A DNA stretch of 64,000 nucleotides from Methylobacterium terrae (GCF_003173755.1 NZ_CP029553.1:1876501-1940500), one strand, 5' to 3'. Positions 21,456-30,938 are shown, numbered from the stretch's first letter. Notes: generated by a model not told the origin, from the letters alone. Program-made: numbers and translations.

Positions 21456-21935
21456 ATGCGCGCCGTCCGCCTCCCCCTGCGCTCCGCCCTTCTCGCCCTG
21501 GCGCTGCTCCTGCCGGTCGCCGCCGGCGCGGTGCAGCCCGAGGAGGTGATGAAGGATCCGGGCCTGGAATCGCGGGCCCGGTCGATCTCGTCCGGCCTGC
21601 GCTGCCTCGTCTGCCAGAACCAGTCGATCGACGATTCCGACGCGCCGCTCGCCCGCGACCTGCGGCTGATCGTGCGCGAGCGCCTGCGCCAGGGCGACAG
21701 CGACGGCGCGGTGGTCGATTACGTGGTGCAGCGCTACGGCGAGTTCGTGCTGCTGCGCCCGGTGCTCGCCTGGCACACCGCCCTGCTCTGGCTGACGCCG
21801 GTGATGGTGGTCGGCCTCGGCGGCCTCGCCCTCTGGGGCGCCGCCCGCCGCCGCAAGCCGACCCCGCCCCGGGCGCTCTCGGCGGCCGAGGAAGCCGCGG
21901 TCGCCGACCTGGTGCGCCGGGCCGAGCCGCGGTGA
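21456..21935 (+). CDS. ccmH: Cytochrome c maturation protein CcmH (CycL)
   Basis: This 159-residue protein keeps apocytochrome cysteines reduced before heme ligation. A cleavable signal is expected at residues 1-25. The thioredox-like motif [16 protein letters not shown] has its CXXC at about residues 50-53. A membrane helix near residues 105-128 ([21 protein letters not shown]) anchors it with a short cytosolic tail. The start at 21456 has AGGAG upstream. Its stop overlaps the GTG of the next gene by 4 nt. Confidence 0.95.
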   Translation: MRAVRLPLRSALLALALLLPVAAGAVQPEEVMKDPGLESRARSISSGLRCLVCQNQSIDDSDAPLARDLRLIVRERLRQGDSDGAVVDYVVQRYGEFVLLRPVLAWHTALLWLTPVMVVGLGGLALWGAARRRKPTPPRALSAAEEAAVADLVRRAEPR

Positions 21936-22927
21936 GCGGCAGCCTCACGGACATCGCGGGCATCCGCGTCGGCCACGCCGCGGATGCCCGCGCGCTCTCC
22001 GGCGTCACCGCGATCGTCTTCGATTCCCCCACGGTCGCCGCGGTCGACATCCGCGGCGGCGGGCCGGGCACCCGGGAGACCGACCTCCTCGACCCCGAGC
22101 GCACGGTGGCGGGCGTCGATGCCCTGGTGCTCTCCGGCGGCTCGGTCTTCGGGCTGGATGCCGCCTCCGGCGTCGTCGCCTGGCTCGCCGAGACCGGCCG
22201 CGGCTTCGCGGTCGGCCCGGCGCGGGTGCCGATCGTGCCGGCGGCGATCCTGTTCGACCTCCTCAACGGCGGCGACAAGGCATGGGGCCGCTTCTCCCCC
22301 TACCGCGACCTCGGCTACGCCGCGGCCGCCGCCGCCGCCGCCGATCCGGTGGCGATGGGCTCGGTCGGGGCCGGGCTCGGGGCGCGGACCGCCAACCTCA
22401 AGGGCGGGCTGGGCAGCGCCTCCGCGGCGGTCGAGGGCACCGGCGCCCGCGTCGCCGCGCTCGTGGCGGTGAACGCGCTCGGGCGGGTCACGGTCGGGGA
22501 CGGACCGCATTTCTGGGCCGGCCCGTTCGAGGAGGGCGCCGAGTTCGGGGGCCTCGGCCCCGCGCCGACGATCCCGCCCGACGCCTTCGCCTGGCCGCGA
22601 AAGCCGATGCCGGGCGCCAACACCACGATCGCCGTGGTCGCGACGGATGCCCGGCTGACCAAGGCCGAGGCCCGCCGCCTCGCCGTGACCGCGCAGGACG
22701 GCCTCGCCCGGGCGATCGTGCCGGCCCACACGCCCCTCGACGGCGACCTCGTCTTCGCCGCCGCCACCGGCGCCGTGCCCCTCGCCGACCCGGTCGGGGA
22801 TCTGGCACGGCTGGGTGATGCCGCGGCGCGGGTTCTGGCGCGGGCGGTCGCCCTCGGGGTGTACCACGCGAGCGCCCTGCCGGTGGCGGGAGCGCAAGGC
22901 GCGTGGCGGGAGCGGTTCGGAGGTTGA
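21932..22927 (+). CDS. P1 family peptidase (DmpA/L-aminopeptidase-D-esterase type)
   Basis: This 331-residue N-terminal nucleophile hydrolase starts at a GTG overlapping the ccmH stop. The family N-terminus reads [12 protein letters not shown], followed by [21 protein letters not shown]. The proposed autocleavage site lies in [14 protein letters not shown] (about residues 228-241), where a Thr or Ser would become the nucleophile. Such enzymes release N-terminal amino acids or act on beta-peptides and amides. Translational coupling to ccmH is notable, but no role in cytochrome maturation is known to me. Confidence 0.9.
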   Translation: MSGSLTDIAGIRVGHAADARALSGVTAIVFDSPTVAAVDIRGGGPGTRETDLLDPERTVAGVDALVLSGGSVFGLDAASGVVAWLAETGRGFAVGPARVPIVPAAILFDLLNGGDKAWGRFSPYRDLGYAAAAAAAADPVAMGSVGAGLGARTANLKGGLGSASAAVEGTGARVAALVAVNALGRVTVGDGPHFWAGPFEEGAEFGGLGPAPTIPPDAFAWPRKPMPGANTTIAVVATDARLTKAEARRLAVTAQDGLARAIVPAHTPLDGDLVFAAATGAVPLADPVGDLARLGDAAARVLARAVALGVYHASALPVAGAQGAWRERFGG

Positions 22928-23125
22928 GACGAAGGGCCGCCGGCCGCGCGGCCGGGATGGGACGGCCACTCGACGATGCAGGGAGTGCCGCACCCCTGAC
23001 GGAGCGCGATGTGCCTGCACCGGATGGATCCCGGTGCGGCGCGCGGGCCACGGTTGCACGCGGCGTCGTCGTCCCGCCCGACGGCGCGTGCCAGAAGCCG
23101 CGGGGGTGAACGGAGACGGCGTACG

Positions 23126-23497
23126 GTGAGCTATCTGGTGGTCTTCCTCGGGGCCGGCCTCGGCGGGGCGCTGCGCCACGGCGTCAACCTGTGGGCGGCG
23201 CGGGCCGGCAGCAGCTTCCCGTTCGGCACGATGCTGATCAACATCGCGGGCTCGGTGATGATGGGGGTGCTCACCGGCTGGTTCGCGGCGCGGGGCGGGG
23301 GCCCGCAGGCCCTGCGGCTGTTCCTGACCACCGGGATCCTCGGCGGCTTCACCACCTTCTCGACCTTCTCGCTCGAGGCCTTCCTGCTGTGGGAGCGCGG
23401 CGCCCACGGGGCGGCGCTCGCCTACGTCGCGGTGTCGGTCCTGGCCGGCATCGCTGGCGTCGCCGTGAGCCTCGCCGTGCTGCGCCAGCTCGCGTGA
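23126..23497 (+). CDS. crcB: Fluoride ion channel CrcB/FluC
   Basis: This 123-residue, four-helix membrane protein exports fluoride as a dual-topology dimer. The signatures are GGALRHGVN near the N-terminus, GTMLINIAGS with the conserved Asn, and GGFTTFSTFSLEAF with the phenylalanine-lined pore segment. The start is GTG at 23126, with GGAGAC upstream. I looked for a fluoride riboswitch upstream and did not find a convincing one. Confidence 0.95.
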   Translation: MSYLVVFLGAGLGGALRHGVNLWAARAGSSFPFGTMLINIAGSVMMGVLTGWFAARGGGPQALRLFLTTGILGGFTTFSTFSLEAFLLWERGAHGAALAYVAVSVLAGIAGVAVSLAVLRQLA

Positions 23498-23572
23498 GCA
23501 CGGGCGGAGACCGGGCTTCCTGGAGCCAATACGGTTGACAAGCGGGGGGATCGGAGGCGGAGTCCGTTCACG

Positions 23573-23878
23573 ATGAGCGACACCGCCCCCCGTCCGGACG
23601 CCGAGAAACCCCGCATCGCGATCACCTACTGCACCCAGTGCAACTGGCTGCTGCGGGCCGGCTGGATGGCGCAGGAGCTGCTCTCGACCTTCCGCGACGC
23701 TCTCGGCGAGGTGGCGCTGATCCCCGGGACCGGCGGCGCCTTCGCGATCACCTGCGACGGAGCCCTGGTCTGGGAGCGCAAGCGCGACGGCGGATTTCCC
23801 GACATCAAGACCCTCAAGCAGCGGGTGCGCGACCGGATCGAGCCCGGCCGCGACCTCGGCCACCTCGACAGGGCCTGA
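23573..23878 (+). CDS. SelT/SelW/SelH (Rdx) family protein
   Basis: This 101-residue thioredoxin-like protein has the redox motif TYCTQCNW at about residues 19-26. Here both positions are cysteine, unlike the Cys-Sec form of animal selenoproteins. The rest (FRDALGEVALIPGTGGAF and VWERKRDGGFPD) is typical of bacterial Rdx proteins. Function in bacteria is uncertain; a thiol-based redox role is inferred. It stands alone between crcB and the histidine kinase. Confidence 0.88.
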   Translation: MSDTAPRPDAEKPRIAITYCTQCNWLLRAGWMAQELLSTFRDALGEVALIPGTGGAFAITCDGALVWERKRDGGFPDIKTLKQRVRDRIEPGRDLGHLDRA

Positions 23879-23914
23879 CGCCTTGACCCGACCGCGCGCC
23901 CCGCGCGCCGCAGG

Positions 23915-26482
23915 ATGCAAGCCATGATCCGCCGCCGGCTCAACGCCCTGCGGCGGGACGGGCTCTCGACGCAGGTCTACCTCGTCGCCCTGGCGATCGC
24001 GCTGATCGGGCCGGGCCTGCTGTTCACCGCCGTGCTGCTGGGCCGCTACGCCGCCCTGGAGCGGATCCGCTTCGAGCAGGACGCTCGCGAGAGCGTGCGC
24101 GGCATCGCGCTCAGCATCGACCGCGACATGGCCGGCCTGGTCTCGGTGCTGCAGACCCTCGCGACCTCGCCGCGGCTGCGCCAGGCGGGGCTCGGGCCGG
24201 GCAATCTCGGCGGGTTCGACGTCCAGGCCCGGGCCGTGCGGGAGACGACGGGCCTTGAGCTCTCGCTGCGCCGCCCGGACGGGACGCAGCTCGTCAACAC
24301 CGCCCTGCCCCCCGGCGCGCCGCTGCCGCAGGACCCGCATCCCGAGGATGCCGCGGTGCTGGCGACCCGGCGCCCGGTGATCGGCGGCGCCCGGGCGGGC
24401 ACCCCCGGCCGGCCGCCGACCTACGACGTGGCGGTGCCGGTGATGGTCGACGGAGCGCCGGCCTACGTGCTCAGCGTCACGGTGCCGGTGGAGCGGCTGC
24501 ACCAGATCCTGATCCACGACCTCGCGCCGGGCTGGACCACCGGGATCGTCGACCGCGACGGCATCCTGCTCGCCCGCTCGGAGGACCACGCGACGCTCGC
24601 CGGCCAGCCGATGCAGGCGTCCTTGCGCGGCACCGCGACCGCCGCGGCCGACATCTGGGAGGGCGTCGACCGGCGCCGGCGCCCGGTGCTCTACGTCGAG
24701 ACCGCCGCGAAGGCGGCGGGCTGGACCGTGGGCGCCAGCATCCCCAAGCAGCGGGTCGAGGCGCCCTTGCGCCACTGGATCCTGGCCTTCGGGGGGTTCG
24801 GGCTCCTGGCGCTCGCGGTGTCGTCGGTCCTGGCGGTGCGGCTCTGGGCGCGGGTGGCCGAGCCCCTGCGCCAGCTCGCGGCGGCAGGGGGGGCGCTCGC
24901 CGTCGGCCAGCCGGTGCCGCGGGTCTCGACGCCGATCCGCGAGATCCGCCAGCTCGCCGACGCGCTGGCCGACGCCTCCCAGAGCCTGCGGCGGCGCATC
25001 GCCGAACGCGACCGGGCGCTCGACGAGCAGAGCCGGGGCCTCGTCGCCCTGCGCGAGAGCGAGGCGCGCTTTCGCCACATGGCCGATTCCGCCCCGGCCC
25101 TGATCTGGATGACCGATGCCGAGGGCGAGATCGCCTTCGTCAACCTGCATTACGGGTACCTGTTCGGCCGCTCGACCGAGACGCTGCGGGAGGGCCGCTG
25201 GCGCGAGCTTCTCCATCCCGACGACCTCGCCGGCTTCGAGGCCGCCTTCGCGAGCGCCTTCGCGGCGCGCGAGCCGTTCCGCTGCACCACCCGGGTCATC
25301 GACAAGCACGGGGCGACGCGCTGGATCCTGTGCGAGGGCGTCGCCCGCCTCGACGATCGCGGCCGCTTCCTCGGCTATACCGGCTGCAACGTCGACATCA
25401 CCGAGGCCAAGGTCGCCGAGGCGGCGCTCCGCGAGGGCGAGGAGCGCCTGCGGCTGGCGCTGGCCGCCGGCCGGCTCGGCACCTGGGAGATCGACCTCGC
25501 CACCGGGCAGCACCGCCTCTCGGCCCGCTCGGCCGAGATCTTCGGGCAGGCGCCGCTCTCGCACGAGGCCTGGACCCGCACCGTGCACCCGGAGGACCGG
25601 GCGCGGATCGAGGCGGCGCTCGTCGCGCTGCTCGCGGGCGAGGCCGAGTACCGCGCCGAGTTCCGGATCCGGCCGGACGAGAACCATCTGCGCTGGGTCA
25701 GCGCCCAGGCGATCGTCCAGCGCGAGCCCGGCGGCCGGGCGCGCCGGGTGATCGGCATCCACCAGGAGGTGACCGAGCGCAAGCGGGCCGAGGAGCACCT
25801 GCGGCTGCTGGTGCACGAGCTGAACCACCGGGTGAAGAACACGCTCGCCACCGTGCAGTCGATCGCGATGCAGAGCCTGCGCGGCCTCGACGGCCCGGCG
25901 GTCGGCGCCGCCACGATCGACGCCGCGAAGGCGGCCTTCGAGGCGCGGCTGATCGCGCTCGCCCGCGTCCACGACGTGCTGACCCGCGAGAGCTGGGAGG
26001 GGGCGGAACTCGCCGATGTGGTGAAGGACGCCCTCGCTCCCCTCGACGGTCCGGGACCGCAGCCGCGCTTCGCCGTCGGCGGTCCCGCCGTGCGGCTGCC
26101 GCCCCGCATCGCCCTGTCGATCGCGATGGCGCTGCACGAGCTCGCCACCAACGCGGTCAAGTACGGCGCCCTCTCGGTACCGGCCGGACAGGTCGCGCTG
26201 TCGTGGACGGTCGCCGAGGGGCGGCTCAGCCTGCGCTGGCAGGAGCGCGGCGGCCCGCCGGTCGTGCCCCCGACCCGCACCGGCTTCGGCTCCCGCCTGA
26301 TCGAGCGCAGCCTCGCCCGCGAGCTCGACGGCACGGTGAGCCTGAGCTTCCCGCGCGAGGGCGTGGTCTGCACCATCGTGGCGCCCTTGGGCGAGCCGGG
26401 CGCGGCACGGCCGGAGGAGCGGCGAGAGGACGGGCAGGAGGGCGACGCGCCGGCCCGGCGCCGGGCAGCGGGGCAGGCGTGA
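23915..26482 (+). CDS. Membrane PAS sensor histidine kinase, HWE family
   Basis: This protein has 855 residues; ATG codons at 23915 and 23924 are both possible. A membrane helix at about 20-42 and a second at about 285-308 enclose a periplasmic sensor of Cache type. The cytosolic part has a HAMP-like segment, then two PAS domains (about 390-505 and 515-625). The HWE/HisKA_2-type dimerisation motif HELNHRVKNTLATVQSIA follows near 635, and the ATPase box is HELATNAVKYGAL. The C-terminal 30 residues are basic and Arg/Ala-rich. No response regulator lies next to it. The presumed autophosphorylation site is the first histidine of HELNHRVKN. Confidence 0.9.
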   Translation: MQAMIRRRLNALRRDGLSTQVYLVALAIALIGPGLLFTAVLLGRYAALERIRFEQDARESVRGIALSIDRDMAGLVSVLQTLATSPRLRQAGLGPGNLGGFDVQARAVRETTGLELSLRRPDGTQLVNTALPPGAPLPQDPHPEDAAVLATRRPVIGGARAGTPGRPPTYDVAVPVMVDGAPAYVLSVTVPVERLHQILIHDLAPGWTTGIVDRDGILLARSEDHATLAGQPMQASLRGTATAAADIWEGVDRRRRPVLYVETAAKAAGWTVGASIPKQRVEAPLRHWILAFGGFGLLALAVSSVLAVRLWARVAEPLRQLAAAGGALAVGQPVPRVSTPIREIRQLADALADASQSLRRRIAERDRALDEQSRGLVALRESEARFRHMADSAPALIWMTDAEGEIAFVNLHYGYLFGRSTETLREGRWRELLHPDDLAGFEAAFASAFAAREPFRCTTRVIDKHGATRWILCEGVARLDDRGRFLGYTGCNVDITEAKVAEAALREGEERLRLALAAGRLGTWEIDLATGQHRLSARSAEIFGQAPLSHEAWTRTVHPEDRARIEAALVALLAGEAEYRAEFRIRPDENHLRWVSAQAIVQREPGGRARRVIGIHQEVTERKRAEEHLRLLVHELNHRVKNTLATVQSIAMQSLRGLDGPAVGAATIDAAKAAFEARLIALARVHDVLTRESWEGAELADVVKDALAPLDGPGPQPRFAVGGPAVRLPPRIALSIAMALHELATNAVKYGALSVPAGQVALSWTVAEGRLSLRWQERGGPPVVPPTRTGFGSRLIERSLARELDGTVSLSFPREGVVCTIVAPLGEPGAARPEERREDGQEGDAPARRRAAGQA

Positions 26483-26487
26483 GGCGT

Positions 26488-26512
26488 GGGATCGTCCCCT
26501 CCGGGGGATCCC
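26488..26512 (+). terminator. Imperfect hairpin after the histidine kinase
   Basis: GGGAT and CCCC pair with GGGG and ATCCC around a short loop, with a 3-nt bulge. It starts 6 bases after the kinase stop. There is no U-tract. Confidence 0.45.
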
Positions 26513-26661
26513 GCGGCTCGGTCTCGAACCGGAACTCGTCGGAGCGGCACCGACGTCAGGGGAAGTAGGCCGGCCGGTCGATTGCGGGCGGCGGGACGCG
26601 TCCCATATCGCCGGAAGCCGAGGGCCCGTCCCGCGCCCGGCGCCGGACGATTCGACCGCCG

Positions 26662-28050
26662 ATGACGCCAGACCCGACGCACAGTCCCCCGGCCCGCCGG
26701 GCGCTCGGCCGCCAACTCGGGCGCGTCCGCAGCCGGGCGGGGCTCACCTCCGTCGGGGCGGCCCTGCTGCTGCTGGTGGGATCCGCCAACGGCCTGCTGC
26801 TCGCCTGGCAGAGCAGCGTGCAGCACCGCATCACCCACACGCTCTCGATCGACCGGATCCTGATGCAGGTGCTGGCCGACCTCCTCGACAGCGAGACCGG
26901 GCAGCGCGGCTACCTGCTGACCGGCGATCCGGCCTTCCTGGTGCCCTACACCGAAGGCCAGGCGCGCATCGCCGCCGAGCTGCCGCAGCTGGAGGCGGAG
27001 CTGCGCTCCTCCTCGACCCAGGAGGCCCGGATCGCCGCCCTGCGCCCCGCCATCGCCCGCAAGTTCGCCGAGCTCGACCGGACCATCGCCCTCGACAAGG
27101 CCGGCGACCGCGATCGCGCGCTCGCCCTGGTGCGGGCCGGCGAGGGCAAGGCGGAGATGGACGAGATCCGCCGGATCATCGAGGCGATGCGCGCCCGGGA
27201 GGACGCGCTGCTGCTGGGCTACCAGCAGCACGCCCACCGGATCGAGACGATGGTGGGGATCGGCAGCGTCGTGTCGGTCGGCGTCATGGCGCTGCTGGCG
27301 ATCCTGGCCCTGCGCGAGGCCGGGCGGCGGGCGGCCCTGTCGCGCTTCCTGCCGGCGGAGCTGGCGCCGCTGCTCGAGCGCGGCGGCAGCATGGAGCAGG
27401 GCGGCGGCCTGCGGCTCGGGGAGCGGCGCCACGCGGGGATCGCCTTCGTCGACATGCGCGGCTCGACGACGATCGCCGAGCGGGCCGATCCCGAGACGGT
27501 GGCGATCCTGGTGACGGGCTTTCGCCGCTGCGTCGCCCAGGCCGCCCGGGAGACCGGCGGCGTGATCGACAAGTTCATGGGCGACGGGGCCCTGGTGGTG
27601 TTCGGCGTGCCGGAGGCGCGGGCGGATGCCGCCGCCCAGGCGCTGGCCTTCTCGGGGCGGCTCGAGGCCCTGGTGGCGGAGTGGAATGCCGGATCGGGCG
27701 AGGCCCGGGTCCAGGATCGAGACCCCGTGCGGATCGGCATCGGGGTGCATTGCGGCGAGGTGTTCGTCGGCGTGGTCGGCGACGACGACCGGCTCGAATT
27801 CACGGTGCTGGGCGACGCGGTCAACGTCGCGGCGCGGCTGGAGCAAGCGACGAAGACCTTCGGGGTCACGACGCTGGCGTCGCAGGCCGCCCTCGACGCG
27901 GCGCAGGTCCCGGACGCGGAATGGCACGAGGTCAGCCGCTCGGCCCTGCGGGGCCGGCAGGAGGCGTTTCCGATCTACGGGCGCGCGGCCCGAGGCCCGA
28001 TGGACGACCGAATGGTCGAACGGGCCGAAGAACGGTCCGGGACGGGGTAG
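26662..28050 (+). CDS. CHASE3-domain adenylate/guanylate cyclase
   Basis: This 462-residue membrane cyclase has a first helix at about residues 30-50 and a CHASE3 sensor with the signature LLDSETGQRGYLLTGDP near 73-88. A second helix lies at about 197-217 (VGIGSVVSVGVMALLAILAL). The class III catalytic domain includes the metal-binding segment FVDMRGST (about 267), DKFMGDGALVVFG, and LGDAVNVAARLEQ. These residues support an active nucleotide cyclase producing cAMP or cGMP in response to an extracytoplasmic signal. The gene converges with the GcrA-like gene. Confidence 0.92.
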   Translation: MTPDPTHSPPARRALGRQLGRVRSRAGLTSVGAALLLLVGSANGLLLAWQSSVQHRITHTLSIDRILMQVLADLLDSETGQRGYLLTGDPAFLVPYTEGQARIAAELPQLEAELRSSSTQEARIAALRPAIARKFAELDRTIALDKAGDRDRALALVRAGEGKAEMDEIRRIIEAMRAREDALLLGYQQHAHRIETMVGIGSVVSVGVMALLAILALREAGRRAALSRFLPAELAPLLERGGSMEQGGGLRLGERRHAGIAFVDMRGSTTIAERADPETVAILVTGFRRCVAQAARETGGVIDKFMGDGALVVFGVPEARADAAAQALAFSGRLEALVAEWNAGSGEARVQDRDPVRIGIGVHCGEVFVGVVGDDDRLEFTVLGDAVNVAARLEQATKTFGVTTLASQAALDAAQVPDAEWHEVSRSALRGRQEAFPIYGRAARGPMDDRMVERAEERSGTG

Positions 28051-28069
28051 CGGTCCCGGCCGACCTCTG

Positions 28070-28405
28070 CTATCGCAGCCGCCCCGGCCGGGTCGGTTCG
28101 AACACGATCCGGCGGTGGAAGGCGCACCAGCTCTTTCCATCCTGCACCGGCGCGCCGCAGCAGACCGCACGGTCGTTCGGCTCGCCGATGATGAACTTGC
28201 ACACGAAGGCGCCCGATTGGGCGAAAGGAACCCGGAGACTCGGGGAGGGCTCCTCGACGGCGTCTGCGGTCACGATATGCGACATGCGCACGAGCTGGTT
28301 CATCGGGTACTGACTCGCTGGCCATCCGCCACCCTCGACCAGAAGGGCGCCGGGCCGGTTCGTTGCGGGCGGATCCGTCGCCGGATACGTCGTCAAGGGA
28401 TCCAC
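28070..28405 (-). CDS. GcrA C-terminal-like small protein
   Basis: This protein has up to 111 residues; internal ATG codons at 28306 and 28285 are alternative starts and none has a clear ribosome binding site. The last 45 residues (VCKFIIGEPNDRAVCCGAP, then SWCAFHRRIVFEP) match the C-terminal part of the cell cycle regulator GcrA: C-x(5)-GEP, CCGAP, then WCAFH and a VFEP end. The GcrA N-terminal helix-turn-helix (W-T/S-D-E) is missing, so it cannot be a full GcrA. It could be a degraded paralog or a protein that competes for the partner of that domain. No phenotype can be read from sequence. Confidence 0.6.
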   Translation of the reverse strand: MDPLTTYPATDPPATNRPGALLVEGGGWPASQYPMNQLVRMSHIVTADAVEEPSPSLRVPFAQSGAFVCKFIIGEPNDRAVCCGAPVQDGKSWCAFHRRIVFEPTRPGRLR

Positions 28406-28613
28406 GCCCCGGCGGCGCGCACGCGCGTCGCTAGGGCAGCGGTGATCGTGTGAATTTGGGGTTGCGTCACGCAGAACGCAAGCCCCTTAAGCATTTACAC
28501 CGGGTTTTCGAGTGCCGGCGGGCTCCCCGCGGCCTCCCGCCGAATCCGGCGCCGTCATCGACTTGCCATCCGGCCGCCCTATCCTTGCGGGGCGCCGCTA
28601 CAGCGAGTTCCCG

Positions 28614-30254
28614 ATGACCGATGCCGCTCTCGCTCCCGACCGCCCCGGCGCGGCGCATGGTCACGGCCGCCCCCGGCTCGACCACGCCCTCCACCCCGCG
28701 GCGACGATGGGGTTCGTGGCGGTGCTGGCCGCCGGCCTCGCCTATGGCGGCTACAACCTCGTCGCCGACATGCACCGGGCCGGCCAGCCGCCGCTCGCCA
28801 TTGGCGCCTTCGCGCTGCTCGGCCTCGCCCTGGTGATCGCGCTGGCCTTCGAGTTCGTGAACGGCTTCCACGACACCGCCAACGCGGTCGCGACCGTGAT
28901 CTACACCCACTCGATGCCGCCCCTCGTCGCGGTGATCTGGTCGGGTGCCTTCAACTTCCTCGGCGTCATGGCCTCGACCGGGGCGGTGGCCTACAGCGTC
29001 GTGACGCTGCTGCCGGTCGAGCTGATCCTCCAGGTCGGCTCGGGGGCCGGCTACGCGATGATCTTCGCCCTCCTGCTCGCCGCCATCGTGTGGAACCTCG
29101 GCACCTGGGCGCTCGGCCTGCCGAACTCCTCGTCGCACGCGCTGATCGGCTCGGTGATCGGCGTCGGGCTCGCCAACCAGCTCATGGCGCCCCACCACGC
29201 CGCCTCGGGCGTCGCCTGGGGCCAAGCCCTGAGCGTGCTCGAATCGCTGCTGTTCAGCCCCCTCGTCGGCTTCGTCTGCGCCGCGGGCCTGCTCCTCGTG
29301 CTCAAGCGCCTGGTGCGCCGGCCCGAACTCTACCGCGCGCCGGAGGGCGAGGCGCCGCCCCCGCCCTGGATCCGCGGCCTCCTGATCCTGACCTGCACCG
29401 GCGTGTCCTTCGCGCATGGCGGCAACGACGGCCAGAAGGGCATGGGGCTGATCATGCTGATCCTGATCGGCGCCGCCCCGACCGCCTACGCGCTCAACCG
29501 CACCATGCCGGATTCGAGCACGCCCGCCTTCGTGCAGGGCTCGCAAGGCGCGAGCCGGGTGTTTCGCGACCATGCCGGATCGGCGCCGGTGCCGGAGGCC
29601 GCGGGCGCCCGCGCCAAGGTCGGCGAGGCCCTGAAGGCGGAGTCGCCCGCGAAGGCCCTCGCGACGCCCGAGGCCTACGCCGCGCTCGCCGGGCTCTCCG
29701 ACGACATCGCCGCGCAGGTGCAGAGCTACGGCGCCATCCGGCACGTGCCGGCGGAGGCGACGCCGAACCTGCGCGCCGACATGTATCTCGCGGGCGACGC
29801 GGTGCGCCTGCTCACCGGCGACAATTCGCCCTTCGGCGACGCCGAGAAGAAGACCCTCGGCGACTACCGGCACACCCTCGACGACGGCACGCGCTACATC
29901 CCGACCTGGGTCAAGGTCGTGGTCGCCCTGGCGCTCGGCCTCGGCACCATGGTCGGCTGGAAGCGGATCGTCGTCACGGTCGGCGAGCGCATCGGCAAGC
30001 AGCACCTGACCTACGCGCAAGGCGCGTCCGCCGAGGCGGTCGCCGCCGGCACGATCGGGCTCGCCGAGGCCTACGGCCTGCCGGTCTCGACCACCCACAT
30101 CCTGTCGAGCGGCGTCGCCGGCACGATGTGGGCCAACGGCACCGGCCTGCAGATGGCGACGGTGCGCAACCTGGCGCTCGCCTGGATCCTGACCCTGCCG
30201 GCGGCGATCACGCTCGCGGGGGTCCTGTACTGGGGCCTGCGGCAGGTGTTCTGA
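28614..30254 (+). CDS. pit: Low-affinity inorganic phosphate transporter, PiT family
   Basis: This 546-residue transporter starts at ATG 28614 (MTDAALAPDRPG). The two PiT signatures are present: FEFVNGFHDTANAVATVIYT with GLPNSSSHALIGS in the first half, and SFAHGGNDGQKGMG with GLPVSTTHILSSGVAGTM in the second. A hydrophilic stretch of about 120 residues (roughly 295-430) separates the halves, as in other alphaproteobacterial members. It should move phosphate, or metal phosphate, with protons. It converges on the Abi-like gene 15 nt downstream. Confidence 0.94.
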   Translation: MTDAALAPDRPGAAHGHGRPRLDHALHPAATMGFVAVLAAGLAYGGYNLVADMHRAGQPPLAIGAFALLGLALVIALAFEFVNGFHDTANAVATVIYTHSMPPLVAVIWSGAFNFLGVMASTGAVAYSVVTLLPVELILQVGSGAGYAMIFALLLAAIVWNLGTWALGLPNSSSHALIGSVIGVGLANQLMAPHHAASGVAWGQALSVLESLLFSPLVGFVCAAGLLLVLKRLVRRPELYRAPEGEAPPPPWIRGLLILTCTGVSFAHGGNDGQKGMGLIMLILIGAAPTAYALNRTMPDSSTPAFVQGSQGASRVFRDHAGSAPVPEAAGARAKVGEALKAESPAKALATPEAYAALAGLSDDIAAQVQSYGAIRHVPAEATPNLRADMYLAGDAVRLLTGDNSPFGDAEKKTLGDYRHTLDDGTRYIPTWVKVVVALALGLGTMVGWKRIVVTVGERIGKQHLTYAQGASAEAVAAGTIGLAEAYGLPVSTTHILSSGVAGTMWANGTGLQMATVRNLALAWILTLPAAITLAGVLYWGLRQVF

Positions 30255-30269
30255 GGGTGCCGCGGGTCC

Positions 30270-30938
30270 TCACGGGCCTGCCTGCCACACCGGTCCGAAA
30301 CCGCTATGCGCCTCGGCGAACGCGCGGGTGCCCGGACACAGGGCGGCGACGATACGCTGAAGATCGTCGTAACCTTTGTCGAGCGGGAGATGGAAGATCG
30401 GCTCGTGATGAGCGATTCGATTGCGTAAAGTCAGCATCTCGTTGCAGATCGACCAAGCTGTCGGCCGGTCGAGGCTGGGCTCGTGCGGCAGGATCTTCGG
30501 CATGTTTTTACGCCAGACATGTGCGATCTCATAGCTTTTCGAGAGCTGCGAAACCCAAAAGCCGGCTGAGAGATCGGAGACGATGGCCGGCAGAGGAGCC
30601 GGGACCACGCGGCGTTTTCTCTCCTGTCGCTCCCTCGCTTGCGACAGGCGGTCCTCGTCGGTCCTGGTCAGCTGCCGCCTCAGGCCGCCGACATCGTAGG
30701 GCCAGGCCCGACCGTACCGGCAGATCAGGAATTCACTCAGCCGATTCCGCAGGCAGATTTCCCAAGCTTGCAGATAGATATATAACTCTTTTGAAAGCCG
30801 AGAATTCCAACTATAAAGTTTCAGCGCCCCAAACTCATCCCCGCCTGATTCTATCAAGTAACGGTTGAAGCGCGGCTGGCTCAAGGACGCCGCGAATTGG
30901 CGCTGCAGCCGACCATCTCTCCACAGGTCGTCTTGCAT
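30270..30938 (-). CDS. Abi-like HEPN protein
   Basis: This 222-residue protein starts at ATG 30938 (MQDDLWRDG), with AAGG about 13 nt upstream; the frame stays open further upstream but without domain character. The sequence follows the Abi/Abi_2-like type: LYSWNSRLSKELYIYLQAWEICLRNRLSEFL in the first half and the HEPN ribonuclease motif LRNRIAHHEPI (R-x4-H) near residue 170. Members include phage abortive infection proteins. Base composition is less GC-rich than its neighbours. No antitoxin or second defence gene is adjacent, so if it is toxic its control is not visible. Confidence 0.8.
   Translation of the reverse strand: MQDDLWRDGRLQRQFAASLSQPRFNRYLIESGGDEFGALKLYSWNSRLSKELYIYLQAWEICLRNRLSEFLICRYGRAWPYDVGGLRRQLTRTDEDRLSQARERQERKRRVVPAPLPAIVSDLSAGFWVSQLSKSYEIAHVWRKNMPKILPHEPSLDRPTAWSICNEMLTLRNRIAHHEPIFHLPLDKGYDDLQRIVAALCPGTRAFAEAHSGFGPVWQAGP

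Noticed and set aside
22928..23125. Fluoride riboswitch upstream of crcB
   Set aside because: A GGATGGATCC segment and a GCACCGG/CCGGTGC stem resemble parts of the motif, but the conserved order of elements is not present.
19117..26137. Very long minus-strand open frames of 1000-1470 residues across the ccm and kinase genes
   Set aside because: They run antisense to clearly coding genes, are rich in Arg, Gly and Ala and show no domain; they are by-products of high GC.
28306..28405. A complete GcrA with missed N-terminus upstream of 28405
   Set aside because: The minus-strand sequence beyond 28405 shows no helix-turn-helix signature in any frame that I could recognise, and a transporter promoter region lies there.
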